Notes: generated by a model not told the origin, from the letters alone. Counted from the stretch's first letter, positions 22,101-32,454 are shown. The stretch is 64,000 nucleotides of DNA from Ruoffia sp044336205 (GCA_044336205.1 CP172318.1:1364001-1428000); one strand, 5' to 3'. A program made the numbers and translations.

Positions 22101-23453
22101 TTAAACTTGAACTTTTTCTAAAATAAATTGTCGAACATCAGACACAAAGTATAATGAACCTGTAATAAGAAGGATTTTATCTTGATTCAGATCTATTTCG
22201 TTTGAATAGTTCATGATGAAGTCTTCCCAATCAGGAGCTAATTCAAATGATGATTTATGAAGGTTGTTACTTTCGTCAGCTACTTCTACAAAGTCATCTA
22301 TTGACATTGCTTTTTGATGGTCGAATTGAGTTAAATAAATTGTTTCCGCATTAAATGAATTCAAAATCGGAAGTTGCTCATCTTGATTCTTAGTCGACAG
22401 CCCAGCGTATAGTATAGTTAATCGTTTGTTAGGGAAGTATTGATCAACTAGTTTCTTTAGGGCAGATAAACCATGAGCATTATGAGCACCATCAATATAA
22501 ACGACCGGACGATCAGATATACGTTCCATCCGTGCCATCCATTTTGTTTCTTTTAAGGCTTGGTAGGCACTGTCAAAATCAATCATCTCAGAATTCATTA
22601 CCATCCATGCACAGAATGCTCTCAGCGCAATACTAGCATTATCAATCTGATACTGTCCTAACATGCTAATATGAAAATTGTGGGTTATTTTCTCACCTTG
22701 ACTGTTAAGCCAAAAGTCAAATGTTGATCCAAGTTCGTGATGGTTCATAACATTCTCAAAGCCATAATCTACTCCAAATTTATAGTGATAACCATGCTTC
22801 TCATTCACACGATCAATAACAACTTGTAGTGGTGATTCTTGAATTGGCCCGGTAATTACTACTGCATTCTCTTTTATTAGCCCTGACTTTTCTTTAGCTA
22901 CAGCTTCTACCGTATCTCCAAGTAAATCTTCGTGGTCTAAACCAATGGTCGTTAAGATAGCTAGTTGAGCATCAAATACATTCGTACAGTCGTTCTCTCC
23001 ACCAATACCAACTTCAATTAAACAAACATCAGGTTGCTTTTCATTAAAGTAAAGTGCCATCATCACTGTATATTGTTCAAAGAATATTAATTTTCCATAT
23101 TCTGTTGTTTCCATATACTCATTTACTTCGACCATTTTCTCAGTAATACGAATTAAGTCCTCATCACTAATATTCATACCGTTATATGAGAATCTTTCAT
23201 TAAATCTCATAATATGTGGTGACGTAAATGTTCCTACAGATAGCCCTTGGCTTAGTAGTAACTGCTTCAAGTATGTCGTCGTAGATCCCTTACCATTTGT
23301 TCCTGTAATATGTATTACAGGTAGCCCTTTGTGAGGATTATCTAGGTACGATAAGGCGCAACGTATCTTATCGATACCTACACGACTTTTTGGGTTAGTT
23401 TGTTCATCAAGCCATGCAACAGCTTGTTCAACAGTGGTAAATTTCATTAGCAT
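22101..23453 (-). CDS. folC: Folylpolyglutamate / dihydrofolate synthase
   Basis: The 450-residue protein is a Mur-ligase-like enzyme. It shows the P-loop VIHITGTNGKGSTTTYLKQL, the TFTSPHIMRFNERF folate loop, the GIGGENDCTNVF region and YIDGAHNAHGLSALK in the C-terminal domain. It adds glutamate to folates. The ATG at 23453 is 5 bases after AAGGAG. It lies 72 bases after valS, a frequent neighbour in Firmicutes, and may share its transcript. Confidence 0.95.
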   Translation of the reverse strand: MLMKFTTVEQAVAWLDEQTNPKSRVGIDKIRCALSYLDNPHKGLPVIHITGTNGKGSTTTYLKQLLLSQGLSVGTFTSPHIMRFNERFSYNGMNISDEDLIRITEKMVEVNEYMETTEYGKLIFFEQYTVMMALYFNEKQPDVCLIEVGIGGENDCTNVFDAQLAILTTIGLDHEDLLGDTVEAVAKEKSGLIKENAVVITGPIQESPLQVVIDRVNEKHGYHYKFGVDYGFENVMNHHELGSTFDFWLNSQGEKITHNFHISMLGQYQIDNASIALRAFCAWMVMNSEMIDFDSAYQALKETKWMARMERISDRPVVYIDGAHNAHGLSALKKLVDQYFPNKRLTILYAGLSTKNQDEQLPILNSFNAETIYLTQFDHQKAMSIDDFVEVADESNNLHKSSFELAPDWEDFIMNYSNEIDLNQDKILLITGSLYFVSDVRQFILEKVQV

Positions 23454-23525
23454 CTTAACTCCTTGTTAATATAATACAGACAACATCTTACGGAGTGATC
23501 TCACTTAGTAAGTGTATTGAAGATA

Positions 23526-26162
23526 CTATAGAGCCTTTAATTGCTCGATTCGTTCGACAACTGCATTTAATTGTTTTTTATAGTCTGATTCTTTTTCACG
23601 TTCCTCTTTAACAACCGCTTCTGGAGCTTTATTAACAAAGTTCTCGTTACTTAATTTTTTAACAAGACGATCAACTTCTTTTTCAAGTTTAGTCTGTTCT
23701 TGTTCTAATCGTTTAATCTCATCTTCAATTTTAATAAGACCTTCAAGTGGCATTAATACTTGAGCAAAAGGTAAAGTCTGCGTAACTACTTCCCCAGGTG
23801 CTACGACATCAGTACAAATGACTAATGTTTCTGGGTTACAGAATCTTTGAATATATGCACTATTCTCTTCTAATACAGCTTGAATCGCTTTATCGCTGAC
23901 TTTAATATAAATGTCTACTTTTTTAGATAAGGCTGTATTCATTTCGTTACGAATCTGACGCACTGAGCGAATAATATCAATTAACTTCGTCATCGCATCT
24001 TCACTCTCTGTGTCAATCAATCTATCATCAACTACTGGATAATTAGCAACTACAATTGATTGGTTAGCTGGAGCAATTTGTTGCCAAATCTCTTCACTTA
24101 CAAATGGCATAATTGGATGTAATAAGCGTAGGAATTGGTCTAATACATGGATAAGAATACTCTTAGTCGTTGTATTATCTGTTGAGACATCTTGTAAGCT
24201 TTCTTTGGTCATCTCAATATACCAGTCACAGTAATCATCCCAGATAAAGTGATATAAAACTCTTCCTGCTTCACCAAATTCAAATTTCTCAAATAATCTC
24301 GTCACTGTCTCTGTAACTGATTGTAAACGAGATAAAATCCATCGATCGGCTAATGTAGTATCATCATTAATCTGAATATCATCAAGTGTCATATCTCCTA
24401 CGTTCATTAATACATACCGACTTGCATTCCAGATCTTATTAATGAAGTTCCAAGCTGATGATAGTTTTTCAGGAATATATCGAACATCTTGTCCTGGCGC
24501 CGATCCATTGGCTAAGAACCATCTTAAAGCGTCAACACCATATTCTTCGATAACATCCATTGGATCAATCCCGTTACCAAGTGACTTACTCATCTTACGT
24601 CCTTCAGAATCACGAATTAATCCGTGAATTAATACGTTCTTAAATGGACGTTCCTTAGTAAACTCTAATGATTGGAAGATCATTCGACTTACCCAGAAGA
24701 AGATAATATCATAACCAGTTACTAAAGTAGTTGTTGGGAAATATCTTTCAAAGTCTGAAGTTTCTTCTGGCCAACCCATAGTTGAAAATGGCCAAAGTGC
24801 TGAAGAGAACCAAGTGTCTAAAACATCTGGGTCACGTTCCCAATTCTCTGCCTCATCTTCAGGTGCCACTTCACCTACATATATTTCTCCTGTCGTCTTA
24901 TGATACCAAGCTGGAATTTGATGTCCCCACCATAATTGTCGAGAAATTACCCAGTCATGAACATTTTCCATCCAACCAATAAAAGTATCATTAAAGCGTG
25001 GTGGGAAGAATTCTACAGCATTCTCAGTTTGTTGGTTATTAATTGCTTGTCTAGCTAATAGTTCCATCTTAACAAACCATTGAGTTGATAAGTATGGTTC
25101 TACAACTGCTCCACTACGTTCTGAGTGCCCCACACTGTGTAAGTGTTCTTCAACTTTAATCAAGAAACCTTGTTCTTTAAGATCGTTCACAACGGCTTTA
25201 CGTGCTTCAAAACGGTCCATTCCTTCGTATTGACCACCATTTTGGTTAATAGAACCATCTTTATGCATAACATTCAATCGAGGTAAGTCATGACGGTTCC
25301 CCACTTCAAAGTCATTAGGGTCATGCGCCGGAGTAATCTTTACAACACCGGTTCCGAATTCTTTATCAACATAATCATCGGCAACGACTGGAATCTCTCG
25401 ATCCATTAATGGTAATAAAACTTTCTTTCCAATAAGATGTTGATATCTCTCGTCTTCTGGATGCACCGCAATAGCAGTATCTCCTAGCATTGTCTCTGGT
25501 CGTGTTGTTGCAATCTCTACGCGCTCATCTGAACCAACTACAGGGTATTCAATATGATAGAAAGCACCTTGTATATCTTGATGAATAACTTCAATATCAG
25601 ATAAAGCAGTTTGTGCAACTGGGTCCCAGTTAATAATGTATTCACCACGATATATTAATCCTTTATTGTAAAGATCTACGAAGACCTTATTAACAGCCTT
25701 ACTTAACCCATCATCTAAAGTGAATCGTTCACGTGAGTAGTCTACAGATACTCCCATCTTAGACCATTGTTGTCTAATATGATCAGCATATTCTTCTTTC
25801 CATTCCCAGGTTTTCTCTAAGAATTTTTCCCGACCTAAATCATGTCTTGAAACCCCATCTTCTCTTAATCGTTCCTCAACTTTGGCCTGAGTGGCGATTC
25901 CTGCATGGTCCATACCAGGTAGCCATAAGGTATCATACCCTTGCATCCGTTTTTGACGAATAATCATATCTTGTAAAGTAACATCCCAAGCATGACCTAA
26001 GTGTAATCTTCCTGTGACATTTGGTGGAGGAATTACAATAGAATAAGGCTCTGCTTGTGGATTTTGGTTTGGTTTGAATACACCTTGTTCGATCCAACTT
26101 TCATACTTACCTGCTTCTACTTCATGATGATTATATTTCGTAGATAATTCTTTCTTACTCAT
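23526..26162 (-). CDS. valS: Valyl-tRNA synthetase
   Basis: The 878-residue protein is a class I synthetase: PPPNVTGRLHLGHAWDV carries the HIGH motif, the editing domain follows (TTRPETMLGDTAIAVHPED), then GRKMSKSLGNG, the anticodon-binding domain and the C-terminal coiled coil typical of ValRS (IEDEIKRLEQEQTKLEKEVD). It charges tRNA-Val. It is preceded by a T-box with a valine specifier, so it is induced when charged tRNA-Val is low. Confidence 0.98.
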   Translation of the reverse strand: MSKKELSTKYNHHEVEAGKYESWIEQGVFKPNQNPQAEPYSIVIPPPNVTGRLHLGHAWDVTLQDMIIRQKRMQGYDTLWLPGMDHAGIATQAKVEERLREDGVSRHDLGREKFLEKTWEWKEEYADHIRQQWSKMGVSVDYSRERFTLDDGLSKAVNKVFVDLYNKGLIYRGEYIINWDPVAQTALSDIEVIHQDIQGAFYHIEYPVVGSDERVEIATTRPETMLGDTAIAVHPEDERYQHLIGKKVLLPLMDREIPVVADDYVDKEFGTGVVKITPAHDPNDFEVGNRHDLPRLNVMHKDGSINQNGGQYEGMDRFEARKAVVNDLKEQGFLIKVEEHLHSVGHSERSGAVVEPYLSTQWFVKMELLARQAINNQQTENAVEFFPPRFNDTFIGWMENVHDWVISRQLWWGHQIPAWYHKTTGEIYVGEVAPEDEAENWERDPDVLDTWFSSALWPFSTMGWPEETSDFERYFPTTTLVTGYDIIFFWVSRMIFQSLEFTKERPFKNVLIHGLIRDSEGRKMSKSLGNGIDPMDVIEEYGVDALRWFLANGSAPGQDVRYIPEKLSSAWNFINKIWNASRYVLMNVGDMTLDDIQINDDTTLADRWILSRLQSVTETVTRLFEKFEFGEAGRVLYHFIWDDYCDWYIEMTKESLQDVSTDNTTTKSILIHVLDQFLRLLHPIMPFVSEEIWQQIAPANQSIVVANYPVVDDRLIDTESEDAMTKLIDIIRSVRQIRNEMNTALSKKVDIYIKVSDKAIQAVLEENSAYIQRFCNPETLVICTDVVAPGEVVTQTLPFAQVLMPLEGLIKIEDEIKRLEQEQTKLEKEVDRLVKKLSNENFVNKAPEAVVKEEREKESDYKKQLNAVVERIEQLKAL

Positions 26163-26216
26163 CTTTTCATCCTTTCAATTAACTTATGTATTAAGAATAA
26201 ATATTATAAATCTCAT

Positions 26217-26460
26217 TAAAAATCGCCCTATGCTGAACATAGGACGATGTTATCGCGGTACCACCTAAATTAATGATTACTCATTCTCTTTATTGTTATC
26301 GAAGATTAATCTCCGTAAAGCACTCAATAATTCGTACTCCATTGCTCCAAGCTACCTTCGTTGGCAATGGGAGTTTTCACCATCTATCTCCCTCTCTAAA
26401 AGTTAGCCCACTACTCCTCTCTTCACAGCAATATATTAAAATGTAGTATAAGTTTAACAA
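26217..26460 (-). ncRNA. T-box riboswitch of valS, specifier GUA
   Basis: The minus strand has AGGTGGTACCGCGA (26266-26253), a terminator hairpin (ATCGTCCTATG/CATAGGGCGAT, 26248-26222) with a T-run, and a Stem I apical helix GGGAG/CTCCC. The specifier loop reads CGAAG-GTA-GC with GTA at 26355-26353, a valine codon, placed as in known T-boxes just before a purine and the lower helix. This agrees with the gene. Confidence 0.95.
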
Positions 26461-26556
26461 ATCTTTATACAATCTACAAGTAGCTTCTTTATCAAATTTT
26501 CAAATGAAATTATCTTAAAATAAACAGACTTTATAATAAGAGAATATTTATATTTT

Positions 26557-27288
26557 TTAGAGTGATAATTTTGAAAAAACATTGGCTAATGAATCTTTAA
26601 AAATCAGTGTATTGGGCCTTTGAACCCTTACCTCAGTTTTATTAATAACGGCTAGTTGTTCTCCCTTAAAATAATTCACTAAGCCTGCTGCAGGATAGAC
26701 CGTCATAGATGTTCCTGCAATAATTAACAAATCAGCTTTCTCAATAGATTCAACGGATTGCTCCAAGACTTGTGTGTCTAGCTGCTCTTGATATAAGACA
26801 ATATCTGGCCTTACAATACTACCATCTTTTGGACATCTCGGTATTCCTTGAGTATCTAATTGTAGGTCTGTTAAGTCATAATGAGTGTGACACTCTACAC
26901 AGTAATTTTCGTGAACAGTACCATGTAACTCTAATACATTAGAACTCCCAGCCATTTGGTGTAAACCGTCAATATTTTGGGTAATAATTGTTACTTCCTT
27001 GTCTTCTTTCTCCAGATCTGCCATAAACTGATGTGAAGAGTTTGGTTTAGCCTCTGGATAAATTAATTTATCAAAGTAAAATTCAAAAAATTCTTTAGGA
27101 TGTTGAGCGAAGAATGCATGAGATATAATTTCTTCTGCAGAATAATTCAACCCTGTTTCCTTTGAATAAATTCCTTCTGACGAACGAAAGTCTGGAATAC
27201 CGCTTTCAGTTGATACGCCCGCTCCACAGAAGAATACAATCCTTTTTGCTTTTTGAAGTCGTTGATTTAACTGTTCAATTTTATCCAT
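26557..27288 (-). CDS. Sir2 family NAD-dependent deacylase
   Basis: The start is the ATG at 27288 (MDKIEQLNQRL) with GGAAGG upstream. The 243-residue protein has FFCGAGVSTESGIPDFRS, TQNIDGLH and the catalytic His122 in LELHGTV. The zinc ribbon shows Cys130, Cys133 and Cys152, but the fourth position is Asp155 instead of Cys (PRCPKDG). GTSMTVYPAAGL closes the NAD site. It removes acyl groups from lysines using NAD. Its upstream frame overlaps the end of fbp, so the genes are close and may be cotranscribed. Confidence 0.92.
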   Translation of the reverse strand: MDKIEQLNQRLQKAKRIVFFCGAGVSTESGIPDFRSSEGIYSKETGLNYSAEEIISHAFFAQHPKEFFEFYFDKLIYPEAKPNSSHQFMADLEKEDKEVTIITQNIDGLHQMAGSSNVLELHGTVHENYCVECHTHYDLTDLQLDTQGIPRCPKDGSIVRPDIVLYQEQLDTQVLEQSVESIEKADLLIIAGTSMTVYPAAGLVNYFKGEQLAVINKTEVRVQRPNTLIFKDSLANVFSKLSL

Positions 27289-27316
27289 TACAGCCTTCCT
27301 TTCATGTTGATACAAA

Positions 27317-29248
27317 TTAATATCTTTCAAAATTTTTAAATAATTCTTCCAAATCCGAAATTTCTTTTTGCAATTTTTCACCTATAGTTGTCTCTTTAAC
27401 CCTAATACGATGTTCCACACGGTCTACTAGCCTTTTAACTGAAACAATATCTTTTTTACTTTTAACTGCGTCATCTACTGAATCAAAGGGTTGATGAGCT
27501 ACGAGTTGCATGCCCCAACTATTATATAATAATGTATACCCAGCAATTCCTGTTGTTGAATGATAGGCTTTAGAGTAACCTCCATCAATAACAATTAAGC
27601 GGCCGTTCCCTTTGATTGGACTTTCTCCATCTTTCGCTTTTACAGGTGTATGTCCATTAATTATATGGCCGGTATTATCTAATCCAAACTCATATAATAT
27701 ATCTAAACAATTTGTTTCATTATCTCTTAAATAATAGTAAGCATTTTTAGGTTCTTTATGGGTTGACGTATCTTCGACGTAATACCGTTCAAAAGTCTTC
27801 ATTGCTCCCTTACCGAATAACGACGACGAATCACCACACCATAGGTACCAAAGCAAGTCGGTTGAGAAATCACCCGTAACATTCACATTGCGGAAACTTC
27901 TATATACATTAGTTTCGAAGAAATCTAATAATGCTTTTCCTGAATAACTATGTTTGCCTACTCGAAGCGACTTAAAATCCCCATTATCATGCATAGGAAT
28001 ACACCCATGAATAAGTAAATTATTATTGTAAACTAGATACATACCTCCGTTATCTAGTAAGAAATGAATATGTCGTTTTAACCTTTCACTACTTTGAAAA
28101 GATTCCTGTAGTTTATCTAGTAGAATTTCCTCCTCCTCGGTGAGTTGAGTCGGATGACTCCAATCTATGGTAGGAGCATTAAAATTCACTAAAGGATAAT
28201 CTTTGCCATCAATAGAGACAGTCCAATCGGCTGGATTCACACGACTTAACATGTCGCGATCTTGCATTTTAAAGTCAGGGCGACGGTTATATAACTGACC
28301 TTCTAACTTTAATTGCAAAATACTTGTCGCTTGCTGAACAATATTCAACACTTTTAATTCATTATCAGAGACCCTTCCCTCTGAACTTACTTTAGGGGCA
28401 AACTTTTCAATCGGTTGATAATATTTTGAAGCATATTCGATTAGCGGTCTTATATTGATACCATAAGCTTCTTCAATAATGTCCAAATTATCATAACGAG
28501 CACAGATGCGTATCACGTTCATTATAGATACGAGTGAGCCAGCCATCGTTGCCATCCAAATAATATCATGGTTTCCCCATTGAATATCTAAGCTTGGCAC
28601 AGCCATTAACCGATCCATAATCTTGTCTGGCGAAGGACCACGGTCATAAATATCACCAACAACGTGAAGGTGGTCAACCACTAGATGTTGGATAGCGATA
28701 CATAATGCACGTATCAATGGTTTGGCTTGGCCTAATTCTATAATTTTGTCAACAATTGATGCGTAATAATCTTCTTTATTCGAATCCGGATTTACTTCCG
28801 ACAATAATTCTTCAATTATATAACCGTACTGATTGTCAATATTTTTACGCACTTTAGAACGTGTGTATTTACTTCCAGCAAAAATGGTCACTTCGAGTAA
28901 TTGATGAATATTTTTACGATACCAACCAGTTAACTCTTCTTCTGTTAATCGATTCTCTTCTAAATTTAATTTTGCGGTTGGATAATAAATCAATACACTT
29001 AAATCGTCCACATCAACCTCTACATCGTCACGGTTTCTGAAACAATTGATTACTTTCTCTTTAATACTTCCTGACCCATTACGCATCACGTGATTAAATG
29101 CAATATACTCGCCATGCAAGTCACTTACAAAATGCTCTGTTCCTTTAGGGAGTTGCATAATAGCTTCTAAATTAATAATTTCGGTTAGAACACTCTCTTT
29201 AGTCGGAAACTTCTCCTTAAGTAATGTGTAATATTTTTCCTCTAACAT
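27317..29248 (-). CDS. fbp: Fructose-1,6-bisphosphatase, class III
   Basis: The 643-residue protein matches the large Firmicutes FBPase. It has a calcineurin-type metal site: FVSDLHGEY, HVVGDIYDRGPSPDKIMD and IQWGNHDIIWM, and INGHTPVKAKDGESPIKGNG near the end. It removes the 1-phosphate of fructose-1,6-bisphosphate in gluconeogenesis. The ATG at 29248 is preceded by AAGGGGTG. It has normal length and no sign of decay. Confidence 0.96.
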   Translation of the reverse strand: MLEEKYYTLLKEKFPTKESVLTEIINLEAIMQLPKGTEHFVSDLHGEYIAFNHVMRNGSGSIKEKVINCFRNRDDVEVDVDDLSVLIYYPTAKLNLEENRLTEEELTGWYRKNIHQLLEVTIFAGSKYTRSKVRKNIDNQYGYIIEELLSEVNPDSNKEDYYASIVDKIIELGQAKPLIRALCIAIQHLVVDHLHVVGDIYDRGPSPDKIMDRLMAVPSLDIQWGNHDIIWMATMAGSLVSIMNVIRICARYDNLDIIEEAYGINIRPLIEYASKYYQPIEKFAPKVSSEGRVSDNELKVLNIVQQATSILQLKLEGQLYNRRPDFKMQDRDMLSRVNPADWTVSIDGKDYPLVNFNAPTIDWSHPTQLTEEEEILLDKLQESFQSSERLKRHIHFLLDNGGMYLVYNNNLLIHGCIPMHDNGDFKSLRVGKHSYSGKALLDFFETNVYRSFRNVNVTGDFSTDLLWYLWCGDSSSLFGKGAMKTFERYYVEDTSTHKEPKNAYYYLRDNETNCLDILYEFGLDNTGHIINGHTPVKAKDGESPIKGNGRLIVIDGGYSKAYHSTTGIAGYTLLYNSWGMQLVAHQPFDSVDDAVKSKKDIVSVKRLVDRVEHRIRVKETTIGEKLQKEISDLEELFKNFERY

Positions 29249-29376
29249 TTAATTCACCCCTTTTCTATATCATAGCTTATTTTAATAAGAAAAAGTGATT
29301 TTATGTTGCATTAATTGAAGTTTTTAATAAAAACTAAGTGAAATTTCTAGAATTAAACCTATTATTAAAAAATAAA

Positions 29377-29406
29377 AAACGATCAAGTAAATTTCCTTGA
29401 TCGTTT
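29377..29406 (-). terminator. Terminator after tpx
   Basis: AAACGATCAAG and CTTGATCGTTT form an 11-bp stem, followed on the minus strand by TTTTATTTTTT. Confidence 0.88.
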
Positions 29407-29422
29407 AGACTTCTACAATCTA

Positions 29423-29917
29423 TTATATTTTATCTGCTACTTCTAAAGCTGGGTCATAACTTGGCTCATCAGCTACTTCACTAACAATTTCTTTATATTG
29501 AATTGTACCCTCTTTGTCCACAACGAACACTGCTCGAGTAGTTCTTGTCTCTCCACCCAAATCAATGTTTAGTCCATATGCTTCACCAAATGATCCATCT
29601 GAATCAGTATAAGTATCAACATTCAATTGATTCTCTTTATTCCAATCATTAAATTCATCAACCGTATTACGTCCTACAGTAATGTATTGGTACCCTTTAT
29701 CTGCAGTCTTTTCTGCAAAAGCTTTTGTTTGTAATTCACATGTACGAGTTAATACATTCGGAATTACACTGATTATAGTAACATTCCCATCAAGAACGTC
29801 TGTTAACTCTACAGCATCACCTTTGTGATTCAACACTGTTGCATTAGGTACTTTCTGACCAACCTCTGGTTGAGTTCCTTGAACTTCAATTGGATCTCCT
29901 TTAAATGTAACTTGCAT
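29423..29917 (-). CDS. tpx: Thiol peroxidase (Tpx)
   Basis: The start is the ATG at 29917 (MQVTFKGDPIEVQG), after AAAGGGAG. The 164-residue protein is an atypical 2-Cys-type Tpx by fold, with the peroxidatic Cys60 in VIPNVLTRTCELQTKAF and the supporting Arg in TTRAVFVVD. No other Cys is present, so the usual resolving Cys near residue 94 is missing and this is a one-Cys version. It reduces hydroperoxides. It is transcribed alone with its own terminator. Confidence 0.93.
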   Translation of the reverse strand: MQVTFKGDPIEVQGTQPEVGQKVPNATVLNHKGDAVELTDVLDGNVTIISVIPNVLTRTCELQTKAFAEKTADKGYQYITVGRNTVDEFNDWNKENQLNVDTYTDSDGSFGEAYGLNIDLGGETRTTRAVFVVDKEGTIQYKEIVSEVADEPSYDPALEVADKI

Positions 29918-29999
29918 GTAATAACTCCCTTTCTTTTTAAACTCTACATTGATTATAACGTTTGCATAGGGTTTATTCAAAGAAAGTGCTTAGTCTTCA

Positions 30000-31217
30000 T
30001 TATAATAAATCTACGAATTCAGATTCTTTTTTGTTTAAATACTCCTCATCAATAAGCTCAACTTGAGTATTGTTGACGGCATCTTGTACTAACGCATCAA
30101 TGTCCAAAACACTTTCAAGCTCTTCGATCTTATCAATTTTTGGCTTTGTATGAGGTGATGATGGCGCAAAAACGGTACAACAGTCATCATAGGGCTCGTT
30201 AGATATGTTAAATGTGTCTATTTTTTCTGCTAAAGCAATAATTTCATTCTTATCTGTCGCGATTAATGGTCGTAGTATTGGTATATTCGTTACATCATTG
30301 ATCGCACGCATACTTTTAACTGTTTGAGATGCTACTTGTCCTAATGATTCTCCATTAATAATGGCATCTGCATTATTTTTATCAATTAGCTCATCCATAA
30401 TCCTTAACATGAATCGACGTATTACTGTCATAGACTCATTATCATGAATATGTGCCTTTATTTCTTCTTGAATACGTGTAAATGGTACATTATGGAACTT
30501 AATTGGCATACCATAATGAGATAATTTCGCTGTTAATTTTTTGGCTTTTTCTAAAGCTTGAGGACTTGTGTATGGTGGACTGGCAAAGTGTACGGCTTCA
30601 ATTTGCATACCACGACGCATCATAAGATAACCTGCAATAGGTGAATCAAATCCACCTGAAAGCATCAACATACCTTTACCACTTGATCCGTATGGCATTC
30701 CCTGAAGACCTTGGTATGATTTTAAACTTAAGTAAGCAGAATCATTTTGATGGATACTTACGGTTAACTTGTAAGTAGGCAACTTCATCTTAACGTTTAA
30801 GGTCTTATATTTTTCAGCGATAACATTCCCCACTTCACGTTGGATCATGTATGTATCGAAAGGGAATGTCTTATCTGAACGTTTTGAGACAACTTTAAAC
30901 GATTCACCCTCTTTGATTTCTAACTCTTCAAATAATTCTAGAGCTTTGGCTTTAATTACATCCATGTCTTTCTCCACTTCATAGACTGGTTCAAAGCGGG
31001 AAATTCCTGGTATGTCTTGGAGAATTTTAATAATCTCTTCGTATGCTGCATCCTGCCATCTAACATACATAAAATCATGGTTAGCAATAATCTTAACACG
31101 TTCTATATCTTTTGTTTTATGACGAATTTGCTCAGCCATTTTTTGCTGGAACATTTTTCTATTTTTACCTTTAGTTGATAATTCACCGTAGTGAATTTTA
31201 ATTTGTTTATCTGCCAT
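30000..31217 (-). CDS. thiI: ThiI, tRNA 4-thiouridine synthetase
   Basis: The 405-residue protein has an N-terminal ferredoxin-like and THUMP part (about 1-165) and a PP-loop ATPase domain with LMLSGGFDSPIAGYLMMRRG, followed by INGESLGQVASQTVKSMR and DDCCTVFAP with the conserved Cys pair. It thiolates U8 in tRNA. The rhodanese domain of the E. coli protein is absent, as in other Firmicutes. It follows the desulfurase gene by 10 bases, the known NifZ-ThiI pairing that supplies the sulfur. Confidence 0.95.
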   Translation of the reverse strand: MADKQIKIHYGELSTKGKNRKMFQQKMAEQIRHKTKDIERVKIIANHDFMYVRWQDAAYEEIIKILQDIPGISRFEPVYEVEKDMDVIKAKALELFEELEIKEGESFKVVSKRSDKTFPFDTYMIQREVGNVIAEKYKTLNVKMKLPTYKLTVSIHQNDSAYLSLKSYQGLQGMPYGSSGKGMLMLSGGFDSPIAGYLMMRRGMQIEAVHFASPPYTSPQALEKAKKLTAKLSHYGMPIKFHNVPFTRIQEEIKAHIHDNESMTVIRRFMLRIMDELIDKNNADAIINGESLGQVASQTVKSMRAINDVTNIPILRPLIATDKNEIIALAEKIDTFNISNEPYDDCCTVFAPSSPHTKPKIDKIEELESVLDIDALVQDAVNNTQVELIDEEYLNKKESEFVDLL

Positions 31218-31227
31218 TGGTTCTCCT

Positions 31228-32370
31228 TTATTTTTGTTGTCTAAATTTATCTGTAACTAGTTTTATTGTCTTTATTAAGTAATCCACTTCTTTTTGAGTA
31301 GTGGTATGCGCCATACTTATGCGTATAGCTGATTTGCTTATAGTTTTATCTACTCCCATGGCTGTTAAAGTCGCATGATCAGTGTGTGTTCGACTCGAAC
31401 ATGCACTTGTTGTTGATATGTACACATCATGACTTTCAAAGGCATGTAACAGGACTTCTCCTGGAATTCCTGCATAAGCAGCACATATTATATGTTCACT
31501 ACCTGTATGCTCAGCAAAAATTTGCCAGCCATTCTGCTTAAAGCTATCTATAATTTGTTGACGGAAAGTAGATAAATTAGTTTTCGCTTCTTGTTGTACT
31601 TCGTTCATAATGCGAAGTGCACGACTTGTAGCTACAATTGCTGCCAAATTCTCTGTACTACTTCGCTGACCACACTCTTGACCTCCACCGAATAACAGGG
31701 GTTGAGAAGCGACTCTATTTCGTTTAGCTAAAATTCCAACACCTTTAACCGAATGGAACTTGTGACTAGATAAAGTTAACATATCAATCCGAGGGTATTT
31801 TAATAATTCTAACTGGGTCGTAACAGTTTGTACTGCATCCATGTGCCAAATAACTTGAGGATAGTCCTTTAAGATTCTCTCAATATCTTTCACCGGCTGA
31901 ATAGCACCAACCTCATTATTAACTCCCATAATTGAGACAAGTAATACATCAGAAGTTAACAAAGATCTAAAGTTATCCAAATCAATTACACCATCGTCAT
32001 TTACTTTAATAAATTCAATATCGAAACCCAATTCCTGAAGCTTATTCACTTGTTTCATAGTTGCCGGGTGCTCAATCCTTGAAATTAACACTTTATTTCG
32101 GCCTACATGAATGTTCTTTAAAGCGGGTAATATTGCTTGCATAACCCAGTTATTAACTTCTGTACCACTGGAGGCAAAAAATATTTCGGAATCATCAAAA
32201 CCAAGAATATCCGCAATTTGTTTTCGCGCCAAATTCATTAGCCCCTTAGCTTCTTCTCCTAGTTTGTGCGAACTTGAAGGATTAGCAAAGTATTTTGTAG
32301 CTACCTGCTGGTAAGTTGCTAGCACATCTTCTAAAGGTTTAGTTGTCGCGCTATTGTCAAAGTAATACAT
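31228..32370 (-). CDS. Cysteine desulfurase paired with ThiI (NifZ/IscS type)
   Basis: The 380-residue protein is a PLP-dependent class V aminotransferase. The start MYYFDNSATTKPL, the PLP Lys in LSSHKFHSVKGVG and the mobile Cys loop in STTSACSSRTHTD are all present. It takes sulfur from cysteine and passes it on. With thiI directly downstream, its sulfur is most likely used for 4-thiouridine in tRNA. A clear promoter lies upstream. Confidence 0.94.
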   Translation of the reverse strand: MYYFDNSATTKPLEDVLATYQQVATKYFANPSSSHKLGEEAKGLMNLARKQIADILGFDDSEIFFASSGTEVNNWVMQAILPALKNIHVGRNKVLISRIEHPATMKQVNKLQELGFDIEFIKVNDDGVIDLDNFRSLLTSDVLLVSIMGVNNEVGAIQPVKDIERILKDYPQVIWHMDAVQTVTTQLELLKYPRIDMLTLSSHKFHSVKGVGILAKRNRVASQPLLFGGGQECGQRSSTENLAAIVATSRALRIMNEVQQEAKTNLSTFRQQIIDSFKQNGWQIFAEHTGSEHIICAAYAGIPGEVLLHAFESHDVYISTTSACSSRTHTDHATLTAMGVDKTISKSAIRISMAHTTTQKEVDYLIKTIKLVTDKFRQQK

Positions 32371-32425
32371 GAATTAACTCCTTCTACACTTTGGTTATTA
32401 ACTCGATAAAAAAACGGCATCAAAT

Positions 32426-32454
32426 ATTATAGCATAGCAAATTAATATTGTCAG
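32426..32454 (-). promoter_or_regulatory. Promoter of the desulfurase-thiI operon
   Basis: On the minus strand CTGACA (32454-32449) and TATAAT (32431-32426) are 17 bases apart, and the -10 is extended (TGC before it). Confidence 0.82.

Noticed and set aside
27289..27381. Longer start for the sirtuin
   Set aside because: It would overlap the end of fbp and lacks a ribosome site; the ATG at 27288 has one and fits the family start.
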